Notes: generated by a model not told the origin, from the letters alone. DNA of 64,000 bases from Cohnella nanjingensis (GCF_014212125.1 NZ_JACJVP010000045.1:9842-73841), one strand, 5' to 3'. Shown: positions 35,698 to 44,881, counted from the stretch's first letter. Numbers and translations are program-made.

Positions 35698-36381
35698 ATG
35701 AACCCGATCAAGGGCATCCGCGTCCTCGTCGTGGACGATGAACCGAATATCCTGCAATTTCTCGAGCTGGGGCTGTTGAACGAAGGCTTCGAGGTGAAGA
35801 CGGCGCCGGACGGCATGGCGGCACTGACGATGATCCCGCAGTTCCGGCCGCACGTGGCGATTCTGGATGTGATGATGCCGGGCATCGACGGCTTCGAGGT
35901 GTGCCGCATGCTGAAGAAATCGGAGAACGTCGCCATCATCATGCTGACCGCGAAGGACGAGGTGGACGACCGGGTCAAAGGGCTGATGCTCGGCGCGGAC
36001 GACTATATGGTCAAGCCGTTCAGCTTCGAGGAGCTGCTCGCGCGCATCCATGCGCGGGTGCGGAACCAGTTCCCGATGCTGGCGGGCGAAGCTTCGTTCG
36101 GACCGTTCCGAATCGAAGACCGGCGCAAGGAGATTCAGCTCGAGGGGCGCGTGCTGGAGCTCTCCCCGACCGAGTACGAGCTGCTGAAGTTCCTCGTCGT
36201 CAACCACGGGATCGTCATGAGCAAGGCGTTGATTCTGGAAAAAGTATGGGGCTACGACTTCGGCGGCGACGAGAATATCGTGGAAGTGTATATCCGTTCG
36301 CTCCGCGAAAAGCTGGGCGATCGGGAGCATCGGCTGATCCGCACGCTCCGCGGCGCCGGCTATCGGGTCGATCTGCCATGA
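35698..36381 (+). CDS. OmpR/PhoB-family response regulator
   Basis: The 227-residue protein has a receiver domain with the acidic pocket VVDDEPN, phospho-acceptor Asp57 in LDVMMPGIDG, and Thr/Lys switch residues (MLTAKDE, MVKPFS). The C-terminal winged-helix DNA-binding domain is about 130-225 (LSPTEYELLKFLVVNHG, VEVYIRSLREKLG). ATG 35698 has gaaggagcg upstream. It overlaps the kinase gene by four bases. Candidate targets are the TTCAG-repeat promoters before this gene and before the GT39 gene. Confidence 0.95.
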   Translation: MNPIKGIRVLVVDDEPNILQFLELGLLNEGFEVKTAPDGMAALTMIPQFRPHVAILDVMMPGIDGFEVCRMLKKSENVAIIMLTAKDEVDDRVKGLMLGADDYMVKPFSFEELLARIHARVRNQFPMLAGEASFGPFRIEDRRKEIQLEGRVLELSPTEYELLKFLVVNHGIVMSKALILEKVWGYDFGGDENIVEVYIRSLREKLGDREHRLIRTLRGAGYRVDLP

Positions 36382-38180
36382 AGCGGGGCTGGCGCGTTCG
36401 GAGGCCGGACAAGCGCACCGTCCCGTCAGGCGCGTCGCTGCGGGGGTCTCTGCGGCTGCAGCTGCTGTCCCGCTCGCTCCTCGTGCTCGCGGTGCTGCTC
36501 GTGTTCATCGGCTTGTTCCAATACGTCCTCATGCGCAAATTCACCTATGAGAACAAAGCGTCCGCGCTGCAGGGCCAGCTCCTCTCGCTGCCGCCGGAGG
36601 TCTGGCGGGACAAGGGATTTCGCCCGCCGCGCGGGGCGGTGGGCAGCGGCGCCGCGGGCAGCGGGGCGCTAAGCGCGAGCTGGTGGTTGGGCAACGGAAC
36701 ATTCGCGGGGCGTGGCCTGTTCGGCGAGAGTGCCGAAGGCGGGATGCCGGCTAGCGGCGCATCGGCGAGCGGGAACACGTCTGGCGGTGGATCGGTGAAT
36801 GGGAGTACGGCAGGCGGCGGATCGGCGGATGGGAACGCGGCAGGCGGTGGATCTGTGGATGGTAAAGCGGCAGGCGGTGGATCTGCGGATGGGAACGCGG
36901 CAGGCAATGAATCGCCGGCCGTCGAAGGCCAAGTCGCTTGGCCTGGGCGATCTACACGTTCTCTGATCATCCCCGATACGGCGGTGGCCGTGATCTCTAC
37001 GGACTTGACCTTCACCGCCGTGTCGGAATGGGCGAATGGGATGACGCCGCCGAAGTTGACCGACGCCCAGTACGAGGAGGCGTTGAAGCGCGCCGGAGCC
37101 GTGAACCGGAAAAAAGAAGAGACCGACTATCATATCGCGAAGGATGACCAAGGCCGGGAGCAGTTGGTCGTCCTAAGACCGCTCGGGGCTGCGGGGCGCG
37201 CCCAAGGCCTCGTCCAGATCAGCACGGGGACGGCCTCGCTTAAGGACGCGCTGAACAAGCAGCTGCTGCTGTTCGTCTGTTTGGCCGTACTTGCGCTGGC
37301 GGCCGGACTCATCACGCTGCTGGCCGTGCTTCGCCGCACGTTGTCGCCGTTGTCCGAGCTGGTCGACCGCGTGGAGCGTATCGACGCGGGCAATCTGGAT
37401 GAGCGATTCCCGGCGACGCCGATTCCGAGCGAGATCGGACGCTTGTCCGCCTCTCTGGGCGGCATGCTGGACCGATTGAATTCCTCCTTCGAAGCCGAGA
37501 AGGAAGCGAAGGAGCAGATGCGGCAGTTCGTTGCCGACGCTTCGCACGAGCTGCGAACGCCGCTCACCTCGATTCACGGCTTCCTGGAAGTGCTGCTGCG
37601 CGGCGCGTCCAGCCGGCCCGAGCAACTGGAGAAGGCGCTGCGCAGCATGTACGGCGAGTCGGAACGGCTGAAGAAGCTGGTAGAAGATCTGCTCGCGTTG
37701 GCAAAGCTGGACCGCGCGGAAAGTCTGAAGGCCAGCGAAGGCGAGCTGAGCGAGACTGTGCGCGAGATGGAGCCGCAGCTGCGCATGCTTGCCGGCAACC
37801 GGCAAGTGGATTTTCAGCTGCAGCACGGGTTGCGGTGCCGCTATGACGCCTACAAGATCAAGCAGGTCATCCTGAATTTGTTCCATAACGCGGTTCAGCA
37901 TACCGATGCGGCGACCGGTTCGATCAAGCTGTCGCTCGACCGTGCGGAAGGCGGGGTGCGGCTCGCGGTAAGCGATAACGGGACTGGGATCGAGGCCGTT
38001 CATCTGCCCCACGTCTTCGACCGGTTCTACCGCAGCGACTCCTCCCGGACGCGCAAGTACGGCGGCTCGGGATTGGGGCTGTCCATCTCGCGGGCGATCG
38101 CGGAGGCGCACGGCGGGACGATCGAAGCGCGCAGCGAACCGGGGCGGGAGACGGTATTCACGATCATTCTGCCTTTCTGA
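36378..38180 (+). CDS. Sensor histidine kinase (HAMP-HisKA-HATPase)
   Basis: Partner of the preceding regulator. The 600-residue protein has TM1 (about 30-52, SRSLLVLAVLLVFIGLFQY), a long extracytoplasmic domain (about 55-295), TM2 (about 296-318), HAMP, HisKA with His390 in ADASHELRTPLTS, and the ATPase domain (NLFHNAVQHT, DNGTGIE, GGSGLGLSI). The sensor domain contains a Gly/Ser/Asn low-complexity tract with four 10-residue repeats at 136-175, unusual for a sensor. The same frame is open upstream through the regulator, but the ATGA overlap at 36378 sets the start. The stimulus is unknown. Confidence 0.93.
   Translation: MKRGWRVRRPDKRTVPSGASLRGSLRLQLLSRSLLVLAVLLVFIGLFQYVLMRKFTYENKASALQGQLLSLPPEVWRDKGFRPPRGAVGSGAAGSGALSASWWLGNGTFAGRGLFGESAEGGMPASGASASGNTSGGGSVNGSTAGGGSADGNAAGGGSVDGKAAGGGSADGNAAGNESPAVEGQVAWPGRSTRSLIIPDTAVAVISTDLTFTAVSEWANGMTPPKLTDAQYEEALKRAGAVNRKKEETDYHIAKDDQGREQLVVLRPLGAAGRAQGLVQISTGTASLKDALNKQLLLFVCLAVLALAAGLITLLAVLRRTLSPLSELVDRVERIDAGNLDERFPATPIPSEIGRLSASLGGMLDRLNSSFEAEKEAKEQMRQFVADASHELRTPLTSIHGFLEVLLRGASSRPEQLEKALRSMYGESERLKKLVEDLLALAKLDRAESLKASEGELSETVREMEPQLRMLAGNRQVDFQLQHGLRCRYDAYKIKQVILNLFHNAVQHTDAATGSIKLSLDRAEGGVRLAVSDNGTGIEAVHLPHVFDRFYRSDSSRTRKYGGSGLGLSISRAIAEAHGGTIEARSEPGRETVFTIILPF
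36783..36902 (+). repeat. 30-bp in-frame tandem repeat in the kinase sensor domain
   Basis: Four units start with ggcggtgg/ggcggcgg at 36783, 36813, 36843 and 36873 (period 30). They encode GGGSVNGSTA, GGGSADGNAA, GGGSVDGKAA and GGGSADGNAA. Such a tract likely varies in copy number. Confidence 0.88.
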
Positions 38181-38206
38181 GTGCGATGAATCGCGAAGAG
38201 AGGAGC

Positions 38207-38250
38207 AAAGCTTGCTTGAAGTCGATGAGACTTTGAGCGAGCTTTTTTGT
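38207..38250 (+). terminator. Terminator after the two-component operon
   Basis: AAAGCTTGCTTGAAGTC pairs (with some G-U) to GACTTTGAGCGAGCTTT across a 5-nt loop, followed by a T run. Confidence 0.85.
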
Positions 38251-38304
38251 TTTTGTAGCAGGTGCCTATATGAAGGGGCATAAGACCGCAGCAACAGGTT
38301 GCGG

Positions 38305-38516
38305 CGCCTTATTCACTCACCCGAGCCTCGATAGCCGAAAATAAGGCGGGAAAACCGCCTTATTCACTCACATGAGCCCGACATCCGAAAATAAGGCGGG
38401 AAAACCGCCTTATTCACTCACACGAGCCTCGACAGTCGCGAATAAGGCGGAAAAACCGCCTTACGCTCGCCCACAAACCCCCACGGTCGCGAATAAGGCG
38501 GAAAACCCGCCTTACT
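38305..38516. repeat. Second palindromic tandem array, 50-51-bp units
   Basis: Units begin ataaggcgg at 38341, 38391, 38442 and 38493. Each has the hairpin TAAGGCGG-n-CCGCCTTA (arms about 8-10 bp) and a linker around ttcactcacacgagcctcga. A partial unit precedes. The sequence differs from the array at 15.6 kb, but the period (51 bp) and hairpin design are the same. An open frame of 61 codons spans it (38372-38557) only because the unit is 17 codons long. Confidence 0.9.
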
Positions 38517-38668
38517 CGCATCACCTTTCAGCCTCAGCCCACCTCACCAGCCTTTGACTAACCCCGACTAGCCCATCCCCACCCCTAGCAAACGAAAATA
38601 ACCAGCTATCATTAGAGCCCTTTTCTCGAGGACGAGAAGATTCCGGCTTGCGAAACGATCCCCGCGTT

Positions 38669-38744
38669 TTCAGCTAACGTTCAGCTTACGCTCAAGCAAC
38701 GCTCAGGCCCGGTTAAGGCACGTTTCAGACCCGGTTGATATAGT
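38669..38744 (+). promoter_or_regulatory. Six 11-bp-spaced TTCAG-like repeats and -10 of the GT39 operon
   Basis: Pentamers at 38669 (TTCAG), 38680 (TTCAG), 38691 (CTCAA), 38702 (CTCAG), 38713 (TTAAG) and 38724 (TTCAG) are exactly 11 bp apart. TATAGT (38739-38744) lies 10 bp after the last, the same spacing as at the two-component promoter. No -35 hexamer is visible. This looks like a response-regulator operator for the envelope operon downstream. Confidence 0.75.
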
Positions 38745-38778
38745 TCCACCTAGAGAGAGAAACCTACTGAGGAGTTGA

Positions 38779-41151
38779 GTGAGTGCCATGACAATGACAG
38801 AGCCGACTAAGCGCAAGCGCGCGGATATTACGCTCGCGGCGATCGCTTTGTTATCCGCTTTTTTGAACGCATACAACATCTGGCTGGATCAGACCGGCAA
38901 CGCCTATTACACGGCTGCGGTCACCAGCATGCTGCAGAACTTCCACGCATTCTTCTACGCCTCGCTCGATTCGGTCGGGTTCGTTACGGTAGACAAGCCG
39001 CCGGTGACGTTCTGGGTTCAGACCGCCAGCGCTTATCTGTTCGGCGTTCACGGCTGGAGCGTCATCCTGCCCCAGGCCCTCGCGGGGATCGGTTCCGTAC
39101 TCCTGCTGTACGCGATGGTCCGGCCGACTTACGGCCTGACGGCCGCACGGCTGGCTGCGCTAGCTATGGCTTGCACCCCGATCGCGGTCGCGGTGGCGCG
39201 GACCAACAACGTCGATGCGCTGCTGGTCTTCACGCTGCTGCTGGCCGCGTGGATGCTGCTGCGCGGCGCGCGAAGCGGCCAGTGGGGCTGGGCGCTCGGC
39301 GCGTTCGCGATGATCGGCGTGGCGTTCAACGAGAAGATGCTCCAAGCTTACATGGTGCTGCCCGCGTTCTATTTGTTCTACGTCCTCGCTTACCGGATGC
39401 AGCGCAAGAAAAAAATCGTCGTCCTGACGGGCGCAACGGCCGTCATGGTCGTCCTCTCGCTCTCTTGGGCGCTCGCCGTAGACCTTACTGCGAAGGACAG
39501 CCGGCCGTATATCGGCAGCAGTCAGACGAACTCCGTCATGGAGCTGGCTTTCGGCTACAACGGCATCTCCCGGCTGACGGGCAACGGATCGGGCGTGCCG
39601 GGCGGCGGGGGCAACCGAGGCGGCGGTGGAGGATGGCCCGGCGGCACGATGTCCGGCGACGGACGCGGGGACGCGGCCTTCGGCGACGGGCAAGGCCGCG
39701 ACGGCACGGCTTATGGCAACGGGCAAGGACGGGGCGTCGGCCGCGGAAACGCAGCCGCAGCCGCTGCTAACGGGCAAAATCAGGGCTCCGCAAATGCATC
39801 AGGTACCGGAGATGGCCAAGCCGCACCCGGAATGAATGACAACGCGGACGCGATGGTGCCGGACGACGGCATGGGCGGGAATTCATCGTCGCCGGACGGC
39901 GTCACGGGCGGCACGGGCGGAAATGCGGCAGCCCCGGATGGCGGCATGAACGGCAACTTCCCGGGCGGCGCGCCTCCGAGCTTCGAAGGCGGCGGACAGC
40001 GTGGAGGCGCGGGCGGCGCGTTCAACACCGGCAAAGCCGGGCCGCTCCGGCTGTTCCAGTCGGCGCTCTCGGGTCAGATTAGCTGGCTGCTGCCGTTCGC
40101 CTTCCTCTCGGCGGTCGGGCTGCTCGCCGGCGTTCGCAGACGCCAGCCGCTGACCGACAAACAGCGGATGACGCTCTTCTGGCTGGCTTGGCTGCTGCCG
40201 GGCATGGTGTTCTTCAGCATCGCCGGGTTCTTCCATTCTTACTACCTCATCATGTTGGCGCCGCCGATCGCCGCGCTCTTCGGCGCCGGTTGGAATGAGC
40301 TGCGGGAGCACCATCGCGCCAAGCGCGGCTGGCTGGCCTATCTGTTCCCCGGCGCGATCGCGGCGTCGGCGGCCTATCAGATCTACATTCTGTCTCCCTA
40401 CGCGTCCGAGATCGGCCGAGGCTGGATCGTCGCCGTCGGATTGCTGGGCGTCGGATCCGCGCTGGTGCTGGCCGCGCCGGTCCTGCGGCCCCCGCTGGTT
40501 CGCGCCGCGGCCGTCTGCGGTCTGCTCGGGCTGATGATCGCCCCGCTCTATTGGTCGGCGACGCCGCTGCTGTACGGCGGCAACAGCATGATTCCGAGCG
40601 CCGGTCCCGATCTGAACCGGTCCGCCGGACGGGGAGCGGACAGCTTCGGCGGCATGAACGGAGCCGGCGCCGCACTCCCCGCGTTCACCTTCGGCCAAGG
40701 GGCGCAGGGCGGACGAGGCGGCGAGAGCGGCAGCGTGAACGAAGCACTCTATGCGTACCTGACGCAGAACAACACGGGCGAGCCTTACCTGTTCGCGACG
40801 TCCAACGTCAATACGGCCGAATCCTACATCATCAAGACCGGCAAGGCGGTCATGGCGATGGGCGGCTTCAGCGGCAGCGATCCGATCTTGACGGTCGATA
40901 AAGTCAAGCAACTGGTCGCCGACGGCAAGGTGAAGTATTTCCTGCTCTCGGACGGCGGCTTCGGCGGCTTCGGCGGCGGACCGGGCGGCGGCTCGTCCGA
41001 AGCGACGGCGTGGATTAAGGAAAACGGCAAGCTCATCGACGCGTCGGCCTGGCAGTCTGCGGACGCAAGCGCTGCGGATGCCGCGGACGGCTTGGACGGC
41101 GGAGGGCGAATGGGAGGCAATCTCTCCTTGTACCTGGTACAGAATCCATGA
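38779..41151 (+). CDS. GT39-family membrane glycosyltransferase (YkcB/ArnT-like)
   Basis: Polyprenyl-phosphate-sugar-dependent transferase of the GT-C fold, predicted to move a sugar to a cell-envelope acceptor on the outer face. The 790-residue protein has an N-terminal membrane part with NIWLDQTGNAYYTAAVTS (catalytic Asp region), VDKPPVTFWVQT and about 12 membrane segments. Residues about 270-420 are an outer-loop insert rich in Gly/Asn/Ala (GGGGNRGGGGGWPGG, GNGQGRGVGRG). A C-terminal soluble domain contains YLFATSNVNTAESYIIKTGK. GTG 38779 follows tgaggag; ATGs at 38788 and 38794 are possible. The next gene encodes the matching GT2 that would make its lipid-linked donor. Confidence 0.88.
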   Translation: MSAMTMTEPTKRKRADITLAAIALLSAFLNAYNIWLDQTGNAYYTAAVTSMLQNFHAFFYASLDSVGFVTVDKPPVTFWVQTASAYLFGVHGWSVILPQALAGIGSVLLLYAMVRPTYGLTAARLAALAMACTPIAVAVARTNNVDALLVFTLLLAAWMLLRGARSGQWGWALGAFAMIGVAFNEKMLQAYMVLPAFYLFYVLAYRMQRKKKIVVLTGATAVMVVLSLSWALAVDLTAKDSRPYIGSSQTNSVMELAFGYNGISRLTGNGSGVPGGGGNRGGGGGWPGGTMSGDGRGDAAFGDGQGRDGTAYGNGQGRGVGRGNAAAAAANGQNQGSANASGTGDGQAAPGMNDNADAMVPDDGMGGNSSSPDGVTGGTGGNAAAPDGGMNGNFPGGAPPSFEGGGQRGGAGGAFNTGKAGPLRLFQSALSGQISWLLPFAFLSAVGLLAGVRRRQPLTDKQRMTLFWLAWLLPGMVFFSIAGFFHSYYLIMLAPPIAALFGAGWNELREHHRAKRGWLAYLFPGAIAASAAYQIYILSPYASEIGRGWIVAVGLLGVGSALVLAAPVLRPPLVRAAAVCGLLGLMIAPLYWSATPLLYGGNSMIPSAGPDLNRSAGRGADSFGGMNGAGAALPAFTFGQGAQGGRGGESGSVNEALYAYLTQNNTGEPYLFATSNVNTAESYIIKTGKAVMAMGGFSGSDPILTVDKVKQLVADGKVKYFLLSDGGFGGFGGGPGGGSSEATAWIKENGKLIDASAWQSADASAADAADGLDGGGRMGGNLSLYLVQNP

Positions 41152-41245
41152 TCCGAACGGACGAGCGCACCGAATCATCTGCGATTCGGAACGCCGTCTG
41201 ACTCGGAACGAACGCAATCTGCAAGAGAAAGGACGGCGAGTCACC

Positions 41246-42217
41246 ATGAATGCAGAGACGAAATACTCGATCGTCGTGCCCGTGTACAACGAAGAAGCGG
41301 TCATTCACGACACGTATCGGGAGTTGAAGGCGGTCATGGACGGGATCGGCGAACGTTATGAGCTGGTCTTCGTCAACGACGGCAGTCGGGATCGGACCGC
41401 CGACATCCTGAAAGGCTACGCCGAGCGCGACCGCGACGTGAAGCTGATCGATTTCTCCCGCAACTTCGGGCATCAGATCGCCATTACGGCGGGCATGGAC
41501 TATGCGTCCGGCGAAGCCGTCGTCGTCATCGACGCGGACTTGCAGGACCCGCCTTCGCTCATTCCCCGGATGATCGCCAAGTGGCGGGAAGGCTACGACG
41601 TCGTATACGCCAAACGGACCGCGCGCAAGGGGGAGACGGCGTTCAAGCGATGGACGGCGCACGCCTTCTATCGCCTCCTCCAGGCGACGGCGGACGTCGA
41701 CATCCCCGTGGATACCGGAGACTTTCGGCTGCTGGACCGCAGGGTGTGCGAGGAATTGCGGCGTCTCCCCGAGAAAAACCGGTACGTGCGCGGCCTCGTC
41801 AGCTGGGTCGGATTCCGGCAGACCTCAGTGGAATATGTCCGGGATGAGCGCTTGGCCGGCGAGACGCAGTATCCGCTGCGGAAGATGCTGAAGCTAAGTC
41901 TGGACGGGATGACTTCCTTCTCGTCCAAGCCGCTGAAGCTGTCTACGACGGCCGGCTTGCTGCTGATGGGCGCGGGCATCCTCTACGCCCTCATCGAGCT
42001 GGGCGCGATCTCGTTCGGAGGCGCTTCGTTCTCCGGCTGGCAGACGGTGATCGTCCTGCAACTGCTGTTCACCGGCTTTCTGCTAGCGGCGATCGGCATG
42101 GCGGGCGAATATATCGGCCGCATCTACGATGAGGCCAAAGGAAGGCCGCTCTATATCGTGCGGGAATGCTACGGTCTCCCCGAGCGGGCGGCGAATGCGG
42201 CGAAGCGGGTCGGATAG
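41246..42217 (+). CDS. GT2-family glycosyltransferase (DPM1/YkcC-like)
   Basis: Transfers a sugar from a nucleotide donor to undecaprenyl phosphate, supplying GT39-type enzymes. The 323-residue protein has the GT-A fold start YSIVVPVYNEEAVIHDTY, metal-binding DAD in VVVIDADLQDPPS, and two C-terminal membrane helices (TAGLLLMGAGILYALIEL; IVLQLLFTGFLLAAIGMAG), typical of GtrB/YkcC. ATG 41246 follows agaaaggacgg; upstream in-frame codons lie in the end of the GT39 gene. Confidence 0.92.
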   Translation: MNAETKYSIVVPVYNEEAVIHDTYRELKAVMDGIGERYELVFVNDGSRDRTADILKGYAERDRDVKLIDFSRNFGHQIAITAGMDYASGEAVVVIDADLQDPPSLIPRMIAKWREGYDVVYAKRTARKGETAFKRWTAHAFYRLLQATADVDIPVDTGDFRLLDRRVCEELRRLPEKNRYVRGLVSWVGFRQTSVEYVRDERLAGETQYPLRKMLKLSLDGMTSFSSKPLKLSTTAGLLLMGAGILYALIELGAISFGGASFSGWQTVIVLQLLFTGFLLAAIGMAGEYIGRIYDEAKGRPLYIVRECYGLPERAANAAKRVG

Positions 42218-42266
42218 ACGCGAGGGAACCGATTTTTGCTACCAAACGACAAGGAGGAGGCAGCCA

Positions 42267-43181
42267 ATGAAGACGAGAATCCGCAAAGCCGTCATCCCGG
42301 CCGCGGGACTCGGAACGAGGTTCCTGCCGGCGACCAAAGCCCAGCCAAAGGAGATGCTGCCGATCGTCGACAAGCCCGCCATCCAATACATCGTAGAGGA
42401 AGCGGTGCAGTCGGGCATCGAGAGCGTCATCATCGTTACGGGCCGCAACAAGAAAGCGATCGAGGATCACTTCGACAAGTCCGTCGAACTGGAGCAGTCC
42501 CTGTTGGAGAAGAACAAACTGGACCTGCTGCGGGAGTTGAGGGCGATCGAAGAGATGGCCAATATCCACTATATCCGGCAAAAGGAGCCGCTCGGGCTCG
42601 GCCACGCCGTCCTGTGCGCGCAGCAATTCATCGGCAACGAGCCGTTCGCAGTCCTGCTCGGCGACGATATCCTCGTATCCGAACCGCCGGCCTTGCGACA
42701 GCTCATTCATGCGCACGAGGTTCATGGCCAAGCCGTCGTCGGCGTCCGCCGGGTACCGGCGGCAGAGACGGGCAAGTACGGGATCGTGGCGGCTTCCGAT
42801 TGGCAGGACGGAATCGGGCGCGTACGCGATCTCATCGAGAAGCCGGCGCCCGAAGAGGCGCCGTCCGACGTGGCGGTCATGGGGCGGTATATTCTGCATC
42901 CTTCGATCTTTCCGGTTCTGGCCGCTTTGGAGCGCGGGACCGGCGGCGAATACCAACTGACGGACGCGCTGCGCAAGGTTTGTCGGGAAGAAGGGCTCAT
43001 GGCGCTGGAGCTCGAAGGCGACCGTTACGATATCGGAGACAAGTTCGGCTATATCCAGGCGATCGTCGAGATGGGGCTTCGGCGTCCGGAGCTGCGGCAG
43101 ACGTTGATCTCGTATATGCGCAAGGCGCTGGCGGCGACGGAGAGCGCCGCGGAAGCGCGGATTTGGCGGGCGGCCCGCTGA
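42267..43181 (+). CDS. galU: UTP-glucose-1-phosphate uridylyltransferase
   Basis: Makes UDP-glucose, the probable donor for the GT2 enzyme upstream. The 304-residue protein has the nucleotidyltransferase signature AVIPAAGLGTRFLPATKA, PKEMLPIVDKPAIQYIVEEA and LLGDDILVSE. ATG 42267 follows aaggaggaggcagcc, 49 bases after the GT2 gene. Co-location with GT2 and GT39 suggests a self-contained glucosylation module. Confidence 0.95.
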   Translation: MKTRIRKAVIPAAGLGTRFLPATKAQPKEMLPIVDKPAIQYIVEEAVQSGIESVIIVTGRNKKAIEDHFDKSVELEQSLLEKNKLDLLRELRAIEEMANIHYIRQKEPLGLGHAVLCAQQFIGNEPFAVLLGDDILVSEPPALRQLIHAHEVHGQAVVGVRRVPAAETGKYGIVAASDWQDGIGRVRDLIEKPAPEEAPSDVAVMGRYILHPSIFPVLAALERGTGGEYQLTDALRKVCREEGLMALELEGDRYDIGDKFGYIQAIVEMGLRRPELRQTLISYMRKALAATESAAEARIWRAAR

Positions 43182-43264
43182 TCGGACCGGCGACTCCTTG
43201 AACGAAAGGAAGCGTCTGGACCGTATCGGCTAACGTATACATGATGCTTTGGGGGATGAGAAGG

Positions 43265-44881
43265 ATGAGGAAGTGGATCGTATGGATCGTCGTGGTCTGT
43301 CTGGCGGCAGCCGGCGGCGGCGGATATTGGTGGTACTCGAGCAAGGACACGAAAGCGGCGACCAACGGCCCGACGTTTACGCAGTCAAGAGTGACCAAAG
43401 GGACGATCACCCAGACCGTGTCGGGCAGCGGCGCCGTCGCCGTGAGCGAGACGGAGACGATCAAAGTGTCGGAGAACGCCACGGTCGCTCAGGTGAAGGT
43501 CACCGCGGGCGCGACGGTCAAGAAGGGCGCGGTGCTCGCGACCTTCAAGGGGCAAGACGTCAGCTTGAACGTCAGCAAGGCCAAGCTGAATCTGGAGCAG
43601 CAGCAGATGCAGCTCAAGCAGGCGCAGGACAAATGGAAGTCGTTGGCCGCTTCCGAAGCCGCTCAGTCGGATATCGACGCCGCGGTCATGAGCATCAAGT
43701 CCGCGCAGCTCAATATCGAGCAGACCCAGCTAGAGATCGCGGACTACCAGACGAAGGCCAAAGCGCCGGATCCGATCGTCGCGCCGATCGACGGGACGCT
43801 GACCGAAGTGAACGTCAAGGCGGGCGACAGCGTCTCCCCGCAGCTGGAGGCGTTCAAGATCGTGAATTACGACAAGCTCGATATCCAGATCTCGGCCGAC
43901 GAGCTGGATATCTCCAAGGTGAAGCAAGGCCAGACCGCGAATATTACGCTGGACGCGCTCAGCGGCGAGACGTTCACGGGCAAAGTGACCGATGTGGCGA
44001 AGGAGGGCACCTCGTCCAACGGCGTCGCGACCTTCCCCGTGACGGTAGCGCTGGATAAGACCGATAACGTCCTGCCGGGCATGAACGGAGACGTGGAGAT
44101 CGTCATCCAGTCCAAGGAGAATGCGCTGACGATCCCGATCGAAGCGGTGATGCAGATGGGGGGCAAATACTTCGTCCGGCTGCCGAGCGACGGCCAGAGC
44201 ACGGGCGCCGGCGACACGAGCGGCGCCTCCGGAGGCTCAGGCGCGGGGACGGAGAAAAGCCAGGCGGGCGCGGATGCCGGTGCCGCGAACGCACCGAACG
44301 GCAATGCCGGCGCGGGTGCCGTCCCGAACGGCAATGCCAACGGCGGCAATGGAACCGGCGACGAGGCAGGCGGCGCAGCGCCGCCAATCGGAGGGAACGG
44401 CGCCGGCGCGCCGAGCGGATACCAGGGCGCGCCGGGCGGCCAAGGACAAGGTCAAAGCGGCTACGGCGCCGCAGGCGGGAACTTCCGCCGCAGCGGCCAG
44501 GGCGGCTACGGGGGCAGCGGCGGAAGCTATGCCGCAGGCACCGGCAGCGCTCGACGCGCAGGCCAAGGCGGGTATGGCGGCGCGGGCTTCGGCGCGGGCG
44601 CGGCGGTCTCATCCGCCGACTTCAAGCTGCAGGAGATTACGGTTGGCATCACGACCGATACCCGCATCGAAGCGCTGACCGGCCTCACCGAAGGACAGAC
44701 GGTGCTCATCCCCGTGACGGTGACCTCCACCAGCACGCGCCAGCAGCAGACCGGCTTCGGCGGCATGGGCGGCATGGGCAACTTCGGCGGAGGCGGCTTC
44801 GCAGGCGGCGGCTTCACGGGCGGGGCCGACCGGGCGGGAACCATCCGCACCGGATCGGCCGGCGGCGCGGGAGGTCGATGA
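43265..44881 (+). CDS. HlyD/MacA-type periplasmic adaptor (efflux)
   Basis: Membrane-fusion subunit for the ABC exporter encoded next. The 538-residue protein has an N-terminal anchor (MRKWIVWIVVVCLAAAGGGG), a barrel/lipoyl region (VAQVKVTAGATVKKGAVLATF; PIDGTLTEVNVKAGDSVSP), an alpha-hairpin (about 105-165, Gln/Lys-rich) and a C-terminal barrel. From about 310 to 450 it is Gly/Asn/Ala/Gln-rich low complexity (GGNGTGDEAGGAAPP, GQGQSGYGAAGG), and it ends in another Gly-rich tail. ATG 43265 lies nine bases after ggggg; ATGs at 43241 and 43256 are less well placed. Confidence 0.9.
   Translation: MRKWIVWIVVVCLAAAGGGGYWWYSSKDTKAATNGPTFTQSRVTKGTITQTVSGSGAVAVSETETIKVSENATVAQVKVTAGATVKKGAVLATFKGQDVSLNVSKAKLNLEQQQMQLKQAQDKWKSLAASEAAQSDIDAAVMSIKSAQLNIEQTQLEIADYQTKAKAPDPIVAPIDGTLTEVNVKAGDSVSPQLEAFKIVNYDKLDIQISADELDISKVKQGQTANITLDALSGETFTGKVTDVAKEGTSSNGVATFPVTVALDKTDNVLPGMNGDVEIVIQSKENALTIPIEAVMQMGGKYFVRLPSDGQSTGAGDTSGASGGSGAGTEKSQAGADAGAANAPNGNAGAGAVPNGNANGGNGTGDEAGGAAPPIGGNGAGAPSGYQGAPGGQGQGQSGYGAAGGNFRRSGQGGYGGSGGSYAAGTGSARRAGQGGYGGAGFGAGAAVSSADFKLQEITVGITTDTRIEALTGLTEGQTVLIPVTVTSTSTRQQQTGFGGMGGMGNFGGGGFAGGGFTGGADRAGTIRTGSAGGAGGR

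Noticed and set aside
38372..38557. 61-codon plus-strand frame with NKAGKPPYS repeats
   Set aside because: Same effect of a 17-codon repeat period; no ribosome site.
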